Notes: generated from the sequence alone by a model not told the origin. A DNA stretch of 64,000 nucleotides from Hymenobacter armeniacus (GCF_014699055.1 NZ_JACXAC010000005.1:434001-498000), one strand, 5' to 3'. Positions 50,117 through 59,243 are shown, counted from the first letter of the stretch. Made by a program: numbers and translations.

Positions 50117-51427
50117 ATGACCGTTCCGGCTTCCGCTTCCAATCCGGCCCCGCCGCCCGGCGCGCCCGTGTCGCTCACGCCGCCCCCGCGGCGCTCGGGC
50201 AAGCGCACGCGCCGGGTGCGGAGCATTATTTTTTTGAAAGACGTGGCCCTGCTGGCCTGCACGGCCTTTGGCGGGCCGCAGGCGCACCTGGCCATGTTCT
50301 TCCGGCTGCTGGTGGAGAAGCGCCGCTACATCAGCGCGGCCGAGCTGCTGGAACTGCAGGCCCTGTGCGCGTTGCTGCCGGGCCCCACGTCTACCCAAAC
50401 CATCACCGTCATCGGCTTCCGGCTGGGCGGGCCCAACCTGGCCTACCTCACCCTGCTGGTCTGGATGACGCCGGCCGTCACGCTCATGACGCTGGCCGGC
50501 CTCACCCTCAGCCACCTCGACCCGGCGCGGGTGGCGGCGCTGGTGCAGTTTGTGCAGCCGGTGGCCGTGGGCTTCGTGGCCTTCTCGGCCTACAAGATTT
50601 CCGAAAAAGTCATTCACACCAAAACCGCCGTGGCCCTGATGGTGGCGGCGGCCATGCTGGCCTATTTCTTCCAGCTGCCCTGGATGCTGCCGCTGCTGCT
50701 GCTGGCCGGCGGCGCCGTCACCACCGCGCGCTACCGCAAGCACGCCATCATTCAGGAGAAGAAGCCCCTGCGCGTGGAGTGGGCCAACTTTGGGCTGTGG
50801 CTGGGCTTCCTGGTAGGGGCGGCCGTGCTGGGGCACTACACGCGCCTGCTGCCGGTGCGGTTGTTCGAGAACTTTTACCGCAACGGCTCCCTGGTGTTCG
50901 GGGGCGGGCAGGTGCTGGCGCCGCTGCTCTACGCCGAATTCGTGGAGTTTAAGCATTATCTCACGGCGCCGGAGTTTCTGTCGGGGCTGGGGCTGGTGCA
51001 GGCCATGCCGGGGCCCAACTTTTCGGTGGCGGCCTACATCGGGGCGCTGGCCATGCGGCCCATGGGCGGCACCAGCGTGCAAATATTGGGCGCGCTGGTG
51101 GGCGTGGCGGGCATCTTTTTGCCGGGCACGTTCCTCATCTTCTTCGTCATTCGCTTCTGGGACCGGCTGCGGCAATACCGCGTGGTGCAGGCCTCGCTGG
51201 AAGGCATCAACGCCGTGAGCGCGGGGCTGGTGTGCGCGGCCACGTTCCTGCTCTACCACCCGCTGCCCTACCGGCTGCTGGACTTGCCGTTCCACCTCGG
51301 GCCGATTGATTCGCTGCCGCTGAACCCGCTGCTGGTGGGCACCACGTTCCTGCTGCTGCTGTGGGAAAAGGTGCCGAGCGTGGCCATCATTGCCGTGGCG
51401 CTGCTGGCGGGAGCCGCGTTGGGGTAG
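50117..51427 (+). CDS. chrA: Chromate transporter (CHR/ChrA family), two-domain
   Basis: 436 aa. Both CHR halves are visible: 'LLACTAFGGPQAHLAMFFRLLVEKR' with 'ALLPGPTSTQTITVIGFRLGG', and 'NGSLVFGGGQVLAPLLYAEFV' with 'LVQAMPGPNFSVAAYIGAL'. About ten membrane segments. ChrA proteins export chromate through the inner membrane; some family members may have other anion substrates. The N-terminal ~35 residues are Pro/Ala/Arg-rich and cytosolic. The element at 50003-50100 ends 17 bp before the start, so it may influence expression. Confidence 0.92.
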   Translation: MTVPASASNPAPPPGAPVSLTPPPRRSGKRTRRVRSIIFLKDVALLACTAFGGPQAHLAMFFRLLVEKRRYISAAELLELQALCALLPGPTSTQTITVIGFRLGGPNLAYLTLLVWMTPAVTLMTLAGLTLSHLDPARVAALVQFVQPVAVGFVAFSAYKISEKVIHTKTAVALMVAAAMLAYFFQLPWMLPLLLLAGGAVTTARYRKHAIIQEKKPLRVEWANFGLWLGFLVGAAVLGHYTRLLPVRLFENFYRNGSLVFGGGQVLAPLLYAEFVEFKHYLTAPEFLSGLGLVQAMPGPNFSVAAYIGALAMRPMGGTSVQILGALVGVAGIFLPGTFLIFFVIRFWDRLRQYRVVQASLEGINAVSAGLVCAATFLLYHPLPYRLLDLPFHLGPIDSLPLNPLLVGTTFLLLLWEKVPSVAIIAVALLAGAALG

Positions 51428-51436
51428 CAGGGAGAC

Positions 51437-51475
51437 ACCTGTCCTTGCGAGCGCAGCGCAGCCGTCCGCCCTGTT
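51437..51475. repeat. Fragment resembling a GC-rich interspersed repeat
   Basis: The stretch containing TTGCGAGCGCAGCGCAGCC resembles a widespread bacterial interspersed repeat core, but only one copy is in the window, so support is weak. Confidence 0.25.
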
Positions 51476-51508
51476 CTCAGTGACTGGCCTAATAACGTCT
51501 CTTACATG

Positions 51509-51542
51509 AAAAGCCCCGGCACTGAGCAGCGCTGGGGCTTTC
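51509..51542. terminator. Bidirectional terminator
   Basis: Stem AAAGCCCC..GC / GC..GGGGCTTT between the convergent chrA and acyltransferase genes. Confidence 0.75.
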
Positions 51543-51583
51543 CGGCAAAAGGATGGGGCTGGCTTTGAGAGGAAAGACTGCCC

Positions 51584-52951
51584 TCAGGCCTTCACCCGCT
51601 TGGCCAAGTACTCTTCCCGCGCCTCTTCCAGCTGCCGTAGCAAGTCGGCCCGCCGGTTCAGCAGTTCCTCGCCCACGGCGGGCAAGCTGCGAAACAGCCG
51701 CAGCGCCCGCAGCCGGTCCAGGCGCGGCGCCAGCTTGTTCCAATAACTAAGGGCGTAGAAGCCGGTGAGGGGCAGGCTGAGCACGTAGAGGGCCGTGAGG
51801 CGCCAGTCGTGCGCGAGCCAATGCTGCACGGCCGCGGCCTGCAGCGCGTAGGCCAGCGGAAACGTGAGCATGCCCACCACCAGCATGATGGGCGCCACAA
51901 ACGCAATGTCGTCGGTGGCGCGCTTGGCTATCATCGACGGCAGAATGTAGGGCAGGTAGTTGTTGAGGAGGCCATAGAGCCACACCGGCGCGCCCAGCAC
52001 CAGGTTGAGCAGGCCGGCCACGCTGCCGCGCCGCTGGCCCTCCACGGCCTCGTCGGTGAGGCGGTGGCGCCGCAGCTCGCTGAGGTAGGTTTGGAACTGC
52101 AGGCGCATGGCCACCAGCCGCGTGGGCGCGTGCTGCTCAAAACAAGCCAGCGCCTGCAGCAGCGTCTGGCTGAGCTGGAAGTTGTCGTAGAGCGTGTCGG
52201 GGTTGTCGTCGGGGTTGAGGTGGTCGCCGAAGGTGCGCTCCACCTGCTGCACAAACTCGTCCTCAGCCGCGTCGCGCGTGATGACCAGGCGCCGCTCCAG
52301 CGCCTCCCGAATGGCGTCGGTGAGCTGGTCGGCGGCGGCTTCGGGGTCTTGGGCGTAGGCCGCGGCATAGTCGGCCACGATGATGGGCGGGGCCACGTTC
52401 AGGAGCACGTCGGAGCGGAAGCGGGCGGGGTCGAAATAGTTGGTGGCAATGGGTATCACCTTCAGGCCCAGCTTGAAACCGTGGCGAGCCTCGGCCCCCA
52501 GCGCAATACGGGCGGCCCCGGTTTTGAGGGGGCGCAGGCGGCGCTCGGTCACGCTGGTGCCCTCGGGAAAAATCATGATGGTGCCGCGCCGGTCCAGGTA
52601 GTCGTAGCAGCGGCCGAAGCTGGCCTCGTTCTGGGCGGCCAGCTGCTCGGGTGTGGCGGGCGCGGCGCCGCTTTCGGCGTCTTGCCGGCGGTAGATGGGA
52701 ATGGAGTTGCCCGACTCCATGATGGCCCGGATGACGGGGTTCTTGAAAAACGTGCTTTTGGCCAGAAACGCCACCGGCTGCCGCGTGTGAATGGCCGTGA
52801 GCAGCGGGTCCATGAGCGTGTTGGGGTGGTTGCCGGCGAAGAGCAGCGGGCCGGGCAGGTTGAGGCGTTCGCGGTGCCGCACCTCCATGCGCCGGAAAAA
52901 CACCCGCAGCGCCACCTGCACCAGCGGTTTCATCACAGTATAAAAGAGCAT
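51584..52951 (-). CDS. 1-acyl-glycerol-3-phosphate acyltransferase family protein (PlsC-like)
   Basis: 455 aa. The acyltransferase motifs are 'GNHPNTLMDPLL' (H42-x4-D47), 'NSIPIYRR', 'IMIFPEGTS' and 'GFKLGLKVIPIATNY'. A C-terminal ~200-residue extension carries three or four hydrophobic segments ('APIMLVVGMLTFPLAYAL' and others), making it larger than core PlsC (about 240 aa). Probably membrane-bound and acting in phospholipid synthesis or remodelling. A TACCTTCG box (minus strand, 52974-52981) lies upstream; an in-frame ATG at 52933 is an alternative start. Confidence 0.9.
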   Translation of the reverse strand: MLFYTVMKPLVQVALRVFFRRMEVRHRERLNLPGPLLFAGNHPNTLMDPLLTAIHTRQPVAFLAKSTFFKNPVIRAIMESGNSIPIYRRQDAESGAAPATPEQLAAQNEASFGRCYDYLDRRGTIMIFPEGTSVTERRLRPLKTGAARIALGAEARHGFKLGLKVIPIATNYFDPARFRSDVLLNVAPPIIVADYAAAYAQDPEAAADQLTDAIREALERRLVITRDAAEDEFVQQVERTFGDHLNPDDNPDTLYDNFQLSQTLLQALACFEQHAPTRLVAMRLQFQTYLSELRRHRLTDEAVEGQRRGSVAGLLNLVLGAPVWLYGLLNNYLPYILPSMIAKRATDDIAFVAPIMLVVGMLTFPLAYALQAAAVQHWLAHDWRLTALYVLSLPLTGFYALSYWNKLAPRLDRLRALRLFRSLPAVGEELLNRRADLLRQLEEAREEYLAKRVKA

Positions 52952-53019
52952 GGGCCGAAAGCAGTTAGGCCCGCGAAGGTAGGCGGTTGCCCACGAATGC
53001 GCCAGGCCCGCCCACGCCC

Positions 53020-53940
53020 CTACTGCGCCGAAAACCGGAAAGCCGCCGGCGTCAGCCCCGTCTTGCTTTTGAACAGCCGCGTGAAGTACTGCGGGTACTC
53101 AAACCCCAGCTGAAAAGCCGCCTCGTTCACGGTGAGCGAAGTGCTCAGCAGCAGGTGTTTGGCCTTCTCGATGAGGGCGTGGTGCAGGTGCTGCTGGGTG
53201 CTCTGGCCGGTGAGGGTGCGCAGCATGTCGCCGAGGTAGGCCGGCGACACGTGCAGGGCGTCGGCGAAGTGCTGCACGGTGGGCAGCGGCCGTTCTCCCG
53301 CCCGCGCAAAATACTCCGTCACCAGGCCCTCGAAGCGGCTGAGCAGGTCGTGCTCGGGCGTGCGCCGCGTCAGAAACTGCCGGTGGTAGAAGCGGTTGGC
53401 GTAGCTCAGCAGCAGGTCGAGCTGCGAAATGAGCACGTCCTGGCTGAAGGCGTCGATGGGTTGCTCGTATTCGGCTTTGATGTTGCGCAGCAGGCCATCC
53501 AGCACCGCTTCTTCTTTGGCCGAAAGGTGGAGGGCCTCGTGCACGTCGTACGAGAAGAAGCCATAGCTCAGAATCTTCTTAGCCAGTGGGTATTTCGTCA
53601 ATAAGTCGGGGTGAAACACCAGCATCCAGCCGCTGATTTCCGACAAATCCAGCGTCTCGTCGATGGCAAACACCTGGCCCGGGGCCTGAAACCCCAGCAC
53701 GCCCTCGCCAAAATCGTAGGACTGCCGGCCGTAGTGAATGGTGCCTTTCAGCCCCTTTTTCAGCCAGATGCTGTAGAGCTGCGGCACCACCGGCGTGAGG
53801 CCTTTGGGCGGGGCCTGCCCGCGCGACTCGCTCAGGTCCAGGATGGTGAGCAAGGGGTGCGCCGGCGCCGGCTTCCCGCAAAAGCGGGTGTAGTCCGTGA
53901 CGGTGTGCAGCACCTGAAATTCTTTGCTGGGCGGTTTCAT
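53020..53940 (-). CDS. AraC-family transcriptional regulator
   Basis: 306 aa. An N-terminal cupin-like sensor region (about 1-140) is followed by the two-HTH AraC domain: 'TVQHFADALHVSPAYLGDMLRTLTGQSTQQHLHHALIEKAKHLLLSTSLTVNEAAFQLGFEYPQYFTRLFKSKTGLTP' gives both helices and the conserved F-x-R-x-F-K-x-x-x-G-x-T-P. It lies 18 nt downstream of the hydrolase gene and probably regulates that cluster. Confidence 0.92.
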   Translation of the reverse strand: MKPPSKEFQVLHTVTDYTRFCGKPAPAHPLLTILDLSESRGQAPPKGLTPVVPQLYSIWLKKGLKGTIHYGRQSYDFGEGVLGFQAPGQVFAIDETLDLSEISGWMLVFHPDLLTKYPLAKKILSYGFFSYDVHEALHLSAKEEAVLDGLLRNIKAEYEQPIDAFSQDVLISQLDLLLSYANRFYHRQFLTRRTPEHDLLSRFEGLVTEYFARAGERPLPTVQHFADALHVSPAYLGDMLRTLTGQSTQQHLHHALIEKAKHLLLSTSLTVNEAAFQLGFEYPQYFTRLFKSKTGLTPAAFRFSAQ

Positions 53941-53958
53941 CGGGTGTCGGGAAGCTGG

Positions 53959-54834
53959 TTAAACTGTTCGGCTCAGAAAAGCCAGAATTTCCGGGTACAA
54001 CACTGCGTGAAATTGCATCCGGTCGAATCCGGGCGGGTCTTGCGAAGGCGGGAATGCCGGGCTGACCCGCGCCGCCGGAAACGGGCTCAGGAAGGAGAAA
54101 TGGCCAGCGTTGGCCACCACGCGGTGCGTGAGCTGTCCGGCATCGGGCACGCCATTTAGCACAATCTCGCCGTGGAAGCGCGTGAGGTGTTCGTCCTTTT
54201 CGGCCTCCAGCAGCAGGATGGGCACCCGCACGTGGCGCAGCGCGCCGGGCGCCATAAACCAGGGCGTGGCCGGGGCCAGCAGCACCAGGGCCTTCACCCG
54301 CGCGTCGGCCGGTACCGGAATGGGCTGCTGCTGCCAGTCGGGCGAGTCGCGCGGTGTGGCGGTGGGCCGGCCGCCGGCCAGCGCCAGCGCGGTGTAGCCG
54401 CCCAGCGAGTGGCCAATGAGGCCCACGGCATCCGGCCGGAGCGCTCCGGCCAGCCCCGGGGCGTCACTCAGCGCATCAATGGCCAGCTGCAGGTGGCGCG
54501 GCCGGGCCGCCAGGTTTTGCGGAGTGCCGGCCCAGGCGTCGTTGTCGCGGTTGTTGAAGGGGTGCTCCGGTAGGCCCACCACCCAGCCGTGGCGGGCCAG
54601 GTAGTGGGCCAGGTTGCGGTGCACCAGCCCCGAGCTGCCGGTGCCGTGCGAGATGAGCACCACCGGAAAGGTGCCGGGCGCCACGGGGGCGTCGCGCGCC
54701 ACGTCCAGAGCGTACAGGCTCAGGGTTTCGGCCTGGCCGGCCGTGCGGCTGGGGTACAGCACCAGCACCGGAAACGTGAGCACCAGTCCGGCGTCCGTCA
54801 CCTCCAGCCGGCGGTAGCCAACGAAATAGTCCAT
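53959..54834 (-). CDS. Alpha/beta hydrolase, PAF-acetylhydrolase/dienelactone-hydrolase-like
   Basis: 291 aa. Oxyanion region 'PVVLISHGTGSSGLVHRNLAHYLARHGW', nucleophile elbow 'GLIGHSLGGYTAL', acid in 'LLLEAEKDEHL' and histidine in 'VANAGHFSFL'. The layout fits predicted dienelactone hydrolases of the PAF-acetylhydrolase type; no signal peptide. Probable operon with the aldo/keto reductase upstream (56-nt gap) and AraC gene downstream. Confidence 0.85.
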   Translation of the reverse strand: MDYFVGYRRLEVTDAGLVLTFPVLVLYPSRTAGQAETLSLYALDVARDAPVAPGTFPVVLISHGTGSSGLVHRNLAHYLARHGWVVGLPEHPFNNRDNDAWAGTPQNLAARPRHLQLAIDALSDAPGLAGALRPDAVGLIGHSLGGYTALALAGGRPTATPRDSPDWQQQPIPVPADARVKALVLLAPATPWFMAPGALRHVRVPILLLEAEKDEHLTRFHGEIVLNGVPDAGQLTHRVVANAGHFSFLSPFPAARVSPAFPPSQDPPGFDRMQFHAVLYPEILAFLSRTV

Positions 54835-54890
54835 GCTACATTTTTGCGGGATAGACGGCCAAGTTCGCCATTTTGCCGCCGCCCAACGGC

Positions 54891-55889
54891 CTAGAAGCCT
54901 TCCGGATACGCCGCGCCCGCTTGGCTGCCCACGGGCATAATGGCCTCCAGCTCTGCCAACTCCGCCGGGCTGAGCGGCATGGTGGCCGCCGCTACGTTGG
55001 CTTCCAGGTACTTGCGGCGCTTGGTGCCCGGAATGGCTACCACGCCCTGCGCCAGCACCCAGGCCAGCGCCAACTGCGCGGCCGTCACGCCTTTGGCCTC
55101 CGCCAGCGCCCGCAGCTTTTCCACCAACGCGAGGTTTCGGTAGAAATTCTCGCCCTGGTAGCGCGGAAAGAAGCGGCGCGAGTCATTCGGCTCGAAGTCG
55201 TCGGGCGTTTTGATGTCGCCCGACAGGAAGCCCCGGCCCAGCGGCGAATAGCCCACGAAGCCGATGCCCATGTCGCGCGTGGCTTGCAGCACGCCGCTTT
55301 CTTCCACGCCGCGGTCGAAGAGCGAATACTCGGTTTGCAGGGCCGTGATGGGGTGCACGGCGTGGGACCGGCGCAGGATGTCGGCCGACACCTCGCTCAG
55401 GCCCAGGTAGCGCACTTTGCCTTCTTCCACTAGCCGGCTCATGGCGCCCACGGTGTCTTCGATGGGCGTGGCGGGGTCGAGGCGGTGCAGGTAGTACAGG
55501 TCCACGTAGTCGGTGCCGAGGTTGCGCAACGAGCGTTCGATGCTTTTGCGCACGTACTCGGGCCGGCCGTTGTAGCCGCCCGTCCAGGTTTCGTTGTCGT
55601 CGACTTCAAAACCGAACTTGGTGGCCAGAATCACGTCGGCGCGGCGACCGGCAATGGCGCGGCCCACCAGCCGCTCGTTCAGGGCGGGGCCGTAGAGGTC
55701 GGCCGTGTCGAGCAGGTTCACACCCAGCTCCAGGGCCCGGTGGATGGTGGCCACGCTTTCCGCTTCGTCGGCTTCGCCGTACACGCTCATGCCGTTCACG
55801 CCGGCCGTCATGCCCATGCAGCCGAGTCCTTCGATGGGAACGTGCAAGCCCTGGCTGCCCAGGGGTACCGTTTTAATGGTGCTCATCAT
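54891..55889 (-). CDS. Aldo/keto reductase (AKR13-like)
   Basis: 332 aa. NADPH-dependent carbonyl reductase of the TIM-barrel AKR superfamily. Catalytic tetrad in 'NLLDTADLYG' (D, Y), 'ILATKFGF' (K) and 'YYLHRLDP' (H); cofactor signatures 'GYSPLGRGFLSG' and 'VAIPGTKRRKYLEAN'. The start is the first of two adjacent ATGs (55889/55886); the longer frame to 56003 has no homology. First gene of a likely AKR-hydrolase-AraC operon. Confidence 0.93.
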   Translation of the reverse strand: MMSTIKTVPLGSQGLHVPIEGLGCMGMTAGVNGMSVYGEADEAESVATIHRALELGVNLLDTADLYGPALNERLVGRAIAGRRADVILATKFGFEVDDNETWTGGYNGRPEYVRKSIERSLRNLGTDYVDLYYLHRLDPATPIEDTVGAMSRLVEEGKVRYLGLSEVSADILRRSHAVHPITALQTEYSLFDRGVEESGVLQATRDMGIGFVGYSPLGRGFLSGDIKTPDDFEPNDSRRFFPRYQGENFYRNLALVEKLRALAEAKGVTAAQLALAWVLAQGVVAIPGTKRRKYLEANVAAATMPLSPAELAELEAIMPVGSQAGAAYPEGF

Positions 55890-56062
55890 GAATAAATTAG
55901 ATGGGTTGATTGATAAGGCAAAGGTCCGGCCCGGTCCCGGGCCCTGCCTTATACAAACCCCCGCTTCTGCAACACAAAACGCCGCCCCCGCCCGCCAACG
56001 CAAACGCGCCGCCCCGCCCGAAGGCGAAGCGGCGCGCGGCTGGCTGCAGCAGGCTGAAACCC

Positions 56063-56575
56063 TTATTTCTTGCGTTTGGCGGCCTTCTCTTTGGCTTTGA
56101 TTTTTTCCTCTTCGCGCTTCAGCTTGGCCTTTTCCTTTTTCTCGCGCTCTTCCTCCATCTTCTTGCGCTTGCCGGGGTGCAGCGCATCAAAAGACTTGAT
56201 TTTGGCGAGGCTGTCGGCCACCACCATTTCCCGGCGGGAGGTGACGCGGCCGCTCAGCGACACGTGGTCGCCTTCGTTGATTTGGGTAGTGGTGCCGTCT
56301 TTGGACGTCACGAGCCCCGTGGTGCTGATGGTGGTGCCGTTGAGGAGCTGCTTGTCGGCGGTGAGCGGGTTGGTCACCCCAAACTCGGTGAGGATGATGC
56401 GGCCCTTTTGCATGGTCAGTCCGTCTTTCACGCCCTCGCCGGTGGCGGCCAGTTTTACCCGGGCGGGCACGGCGCCACCCGGTCGGCGCGGCGGCAATTT
56501 TGTTTGAGCCTGGGCCACCGTGCCCTGCATAACCAATAGAAGAAGGGCGGCCCAAATGAGTTGTGGGTATTTCAT
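56063..56575 (-). CDS. Secreted DUF6799-like protein with Lys/Glu-rich tail
   Basis: 170 aa. Signal peptide 'MKYPQLIWAALLLLVMQGTVAQA'. The middle has two short repeats like DUF6799 ('DGLTMQKGRIILTEFGVTNPLTADKQLLNGTTISTTGLVTSKDGTTTQINEGDHVSLSG'). The last ~45 residues are almost all Lys, Glu, Arg and Ala, a likely single charged helix. Function unknown. Confidence 0.75.
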   Translation of the reverse strand: MKYPQLIWAALLLLVMQGTVAQAQTKLPPRRPGGAVPARVKLAATGEGVKDGLTMQKGRIILTEFGVTNPLTADKQLLNGTTISTTGLVTSKDGTTTQINEGDHVSLSGRVTSRREMVVADSLAKIKSFDALHPGKRKKMEEEREKKEKAKLKREEEKIKAKEKAAKRKK

Positions 56576-56932
56576 GGAAAAATTAAAAATGAAATAATTT
56601 AAACAGTAGTATGAATCCCTATCAGAACGCAAGTTACACATTTTATTGTGTCAGTCTTCATCTTGGCTTAATGTACGAGTGCAAAACTGCTTAAGGTTTC
56701 GGTGGGCACAAAATGCCAACTTTTGACGGGATAATTCCGTTCAGAAACAGCCTGTTCAATTTTGATGCCTGTTTGCACCGGATGCCTCCGCGGGCGGCGT
56801 GTTAGCCTCTGGGTTGCCGGGCCAACACGCGGGCGTGGCGCGCCGCGCCGCCCTGCCGTGCCGCCCATTCCGCCGCAGCCGATAACTTGCCGGCGCGCTC
56901 TGCATCTGGCCACTTCCAACGACCTTTCGGCA
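56576..56932. other. 357-bp divergent intergenic region
   Basis: Separates the DUF6799-like gene (-) from the DnaJ-like gene (+). The left third is AT-rich, with a small palindrome ACACA-N6-TGTGT near 56637-56652. No exact TANNTTTG is found for either gene. Open frames here do not look coding. Confidence 0.45.
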
Positions 56933-57862
56933 ATGGATTACAAAGACTATTACAAAACGCTGGGCCTCGACAAAAACGCCACGCCCGACCAAATCAAGAA
57001 GGCGTACCGCAAGCTGGCCCGCCAGCACCACCCCGACGTCAACCCCAACGACAAAACGGCGGAGCAGAAATTCAAGGAAGTCAACGAGGCCAACGAAGTC
57101 CTCAGCGACCCCGAGAAACGGAAGAAGTACGACCAGTTCGGGGCCGACTGGCAGCGCTACCAGCAGCAGCCCGGCGGCGGCCAGCCCGGCGGGGGCTTCG
57201 ACTGGAGCCAGTACACCCAAGGCGGCGGGGGCGGCTTCGGCGGCGGCCAGGGCAGCCCCTTTGGCGAGGGCGAGGACTTTTCCGACTTCTTCAGCTCCCT
57301 TTTCGGCGGCATGGGCGGTGGGGGAGGGCGCAGCACCCGCCCCGGCGCCGGCCAGGACTACCAGGCCGAGCTGGAGCTGAGCCTGGAAGAAGCCTACCGC
57401 GGCGGCCCGCGCACCATCACCGTCAACGGCAAAAACCTGCGCCTCACCATTCAGCCGGGCGTGGCCGATGGCCAAACCATCCGGCTGCGCGACCAGGGCG
57501 GCCCCGGCCGCAACGGCGGGCCCAATGGCTCCCTGCTCATCACCTTCCGCATTCGGCCCGATGCTCGCTACGCCCGCACCGGCGACGACCTCACCCAGGA
57601 CGTACCCGTGAGCATCTACAAAGCGCTGCTGGGCGGCGAGCAAACCGTGGACACGCTCAGCGGCCCCGTCAAAATCAAGCTCAAGCCCGAAACCCCCAAC
57701 GGCACCCGCCTGCGCCTGCGCGGCAAAGGTTTTCCGGTGTACCGCAAGGACGGCCAGTTCGGCGACCTGTACCTGCGCCTGAACCTGACGCTGCCCCAGC
57801 ACCTCACCGACCAGGAAAAAGACCTCATCAAGCAGCTGGCGGCCCTGCGGCCCGACGCCTAA
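56933..57862 (+). CDS. cbpA: CbpA-type DnaJ co-chaperone
   Basis: 309 aa. J domain at 1-70 with HPD (33-35) in 'LARQHHPDVNPND'; a Gly/Gln/Phe-rich linker (about 75-125); two beta C-terminal domains ('AELELSLEEAYRGGPRTITVNG', 'FRIRPDARYARTGDDL', 'GTRLRLRGKGFPVY'). No CxxCxGxG zinc fingers, so it is the class B/CbpA type. It stimulates DnaK ATPase. The modulator gene cbpM follows after 12 nt. Confidence 0.94.
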   Translation: MDYKDYYKTLGLDKNATPDQIKKAYRKLARQHHPDVNPNDKTAEQKFKEVNEANEVLSDPEKRKKYDQFGADWQRYQQQPGGGQPGGGFDWSQYTQGGGGGFGGGQGSPFGEGEDFSDFFSSLFGGMGGGGGRSTRPGAGQDYQAELELSLEEAYRGGPRTITVNGKNLRLTIQPGVADGQTIRLRDQGGPGRNGGPNGSLLITFRIRPDARYARTGDDLTQDVPVSIYKALLGGEQTVDTLSGPVKIKLKPETPNGTRLRLRGKGFPVYRKDGQFGDLYLRLNLTLPQHLTDQEKDLIKQLAALRPDA

Positions 57863-57874
57863 CCCCTTGTTGTT

Positions 57875-58198
57875 ATGGAAACGCACCTCATCACCCTCAC
57901 TTTCCAGGAGTGCAACGTCCGCTACGGCCTGGCGCCGGCCGAGCTGCACGAGTTTTTGCAGGCCGGCCTGCTGCGGGCCGCGCCCGCGCCCGAAACCGTC
58001 ATCGTGGACGAGCCCGACGAGCTGCCCCGCCTGGCCCGCCTCTACCACGAGCTCAGCCTGCCCCCCGAAGCCCTCGACGTGATACTGGCCATGCGCCAGC
58101 GGCTGGTGCGCCTGCAGGCCCTGCTGGCCCATGAAACCGCCCGCGCCCGGCAACTGGAAAACTTCCTGCGCGGAAGTGGGGCGGTGGAAGAACTATGA
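57875..58198 (+). CDS. cbpM: Chaperone modulator CbpM
   Basis: 107 aa. MerR-like fold, with 'LITLTFQECNVRYGLAPAELHEFLQAGLL' and 'LPRLARLYHELSLPPEALDVILAMRQRLVRLQALL'. CbpM binds the CbpA J domain and restrains its co-chaperone activity. Position right after cbpA supports the call. Confidence 0.9.
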   Translation: METHLITLTFQECNVRYGLAPAELHEFLQAGLLRAAPAPETVIVDEPDELPRLARLYHELSLPPEALDVILAMRQRLVRLQALLAHETARARQLENFLRGSGAVEEL

Positions 58199-58298
58199 GC
58201 CTTCAAAACGCGACTTCATGCAGTTTTAGGTAGCTGCTGCCCTCTAACCTCCTGTCTGTGCCGAATTAAGTTTTGGTGTATTCGTGAGCTCTATTTGA

Positions 58299-58366
58299 GA
58301 GTTTACGAAACTCATCCCCTAACGCAGTTTTGTAAACTTTGATTGGTAGACGGGTTTCGTAAACTC
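58299..58366. repeat. GTTTACGAAAC-type repeats forming an inverted repeat
   Basis: A 13-bp motif GAGTTTACGAAAC (58299-58311) recurs as its exact reverse complement (58354-58366), with a diverged third copy between them (GTTTTGTAAAC, near 58327). The 280-bp gap after cbpM holds no gene. The motif could be a regulator operator or the stem of a small RNA. Confidence 0.6.
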
Positions 58367-58478
58367 CATATATCCAATAGAAGGCGGTTCCAAGTCCCCA
58401 TGGAGCTAGGAGCGGAGTAGTTTAGTAGTTCAGGCAAAGGAGCGTAATTTTCATGCCGTGTTTCTCACTGTCACGTTT

Positions 58479-58889
58479 ATGCACCTGCAGGCCCGCTACG
58501 CCCTTCTTTGCTTACCACTGGCGGGGGCGGTCTGCTCTTGCGGGGGCAATGCCATGCACTACGACGCGGCCACGCGCGCCCTGGCAACGTGCAGCGGGGC
58601 CACGCTGACCACGGTGGTTGTCGCCGGAGTGGATGGAAAAGACTTTTACCGCATTGCAAAACGTCCCGGGGCCGCGGGCACCGACCATCTCCGGTTGGAC
58701 CAATTGAGTGAGAGCTACGTCGTGCGCGGATGGGATTCCCGTGTGTGTCCCGCTGGCGTGCGGTTGCGCCCGAACACGTCTTACCGCGTCAGCAACGCAT
58801 CGAATGGGGATGCCGCGGCTTCCGACGTGTTGGTCAAAACGGCCTCCGATGGTCTCATTACCGAAGGCAGCCCGGCCGCCTGCCGGTAA
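58479..58889 (+). CDS. Small secreted or lipoprotein, unknown function
   Basis: 136 aa from the ATG at 58479 (a GTG at 58458 is an alternative). The N-terminus 'MHLQARYALLCLPLAGAVCSCGG' is a signal peptide with possible lipobox cysteines. The mature part has several Cys ('LATCSGATL', 'RVCPAGV', 'SPAACR'), possibly disulfide-bonded. No family recognised. Confidence 0.55.
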   Translation: MHLQARYALLCLPLAGAVCSCGGNAMHYDAATRALATCSGATLTTVVVAGVDGKDFYRIAKRPGAAGTDHLRLDQLSESYVVRGWDSRVCPAGVRLRPNTSYRVSNASNGDAAASDVLVKTASDGLITEGSPAACR

Positions 58890-58955
58890 GTATTACCTAG
58901 CCAAAACTTGTTCAGTAAAAGGGTCCGAAGAGCAAAACGAGCATTAATATGCGCT

Positions 58956-59243
58956 ATGAAAACGCGGATTATGTACCTCGAGAACAAGGAAACGGGCGAA
59001 GCACACATCGGCCGGGTCACGTTTTCGCGCACGATGCAAACGGTTTACTACCACGACAAGGTCCTGCAGCGGGGCGGGAGTGCGAGCCTCAAAGGCAATT
59101 TTTTCGACGTCGCTACCAATGAAGAATACTGGGTGTCCGGCCCCAAGAAGCGTGGGGGCGACGCGCATTATGAACGGGTCACCGTCCTCATCGACGAGGA
59201 CGTGAAAGAAGAGTACTGGACTACTATTCGCGCTCCTCAGTAA
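58956..59243 (+). CDS. Small conserved protein of unknown function
   Basis: 95 aa. The pattern 'MKTRIMYLENKETGEAHIGRVTFSRTMQTVYYHDK...GNFFDVATNEEYWVSGPKKRGGDAHY...IDEDVKEEYWTTIR' matches a small family common in bacteria that I recall being sometimes mislabelled as an isoprenoid enzyme in databases; it has none of that enzyme's domains. Probably cytosolic; function unknown. A hairpin terminator overlaps its end. Confidence 0.75.
   Translation: MKTRIMYLENKETGEAHIGRVTFSRTMQTVYYHDKVLQRGGSASLKGNFFDVATNEEYWVSGPKKRGGDAHYERVTVLIDEDVKEEYWTTIRAPQ

Noticed and set aside
56668..56919. 83-codon minus-strand frame between DUF6799-like gene and cbpA
   Set aside because: Arg/Gly-rich, without promoter, start context or homology; most likely chance in GC-rich DNA.
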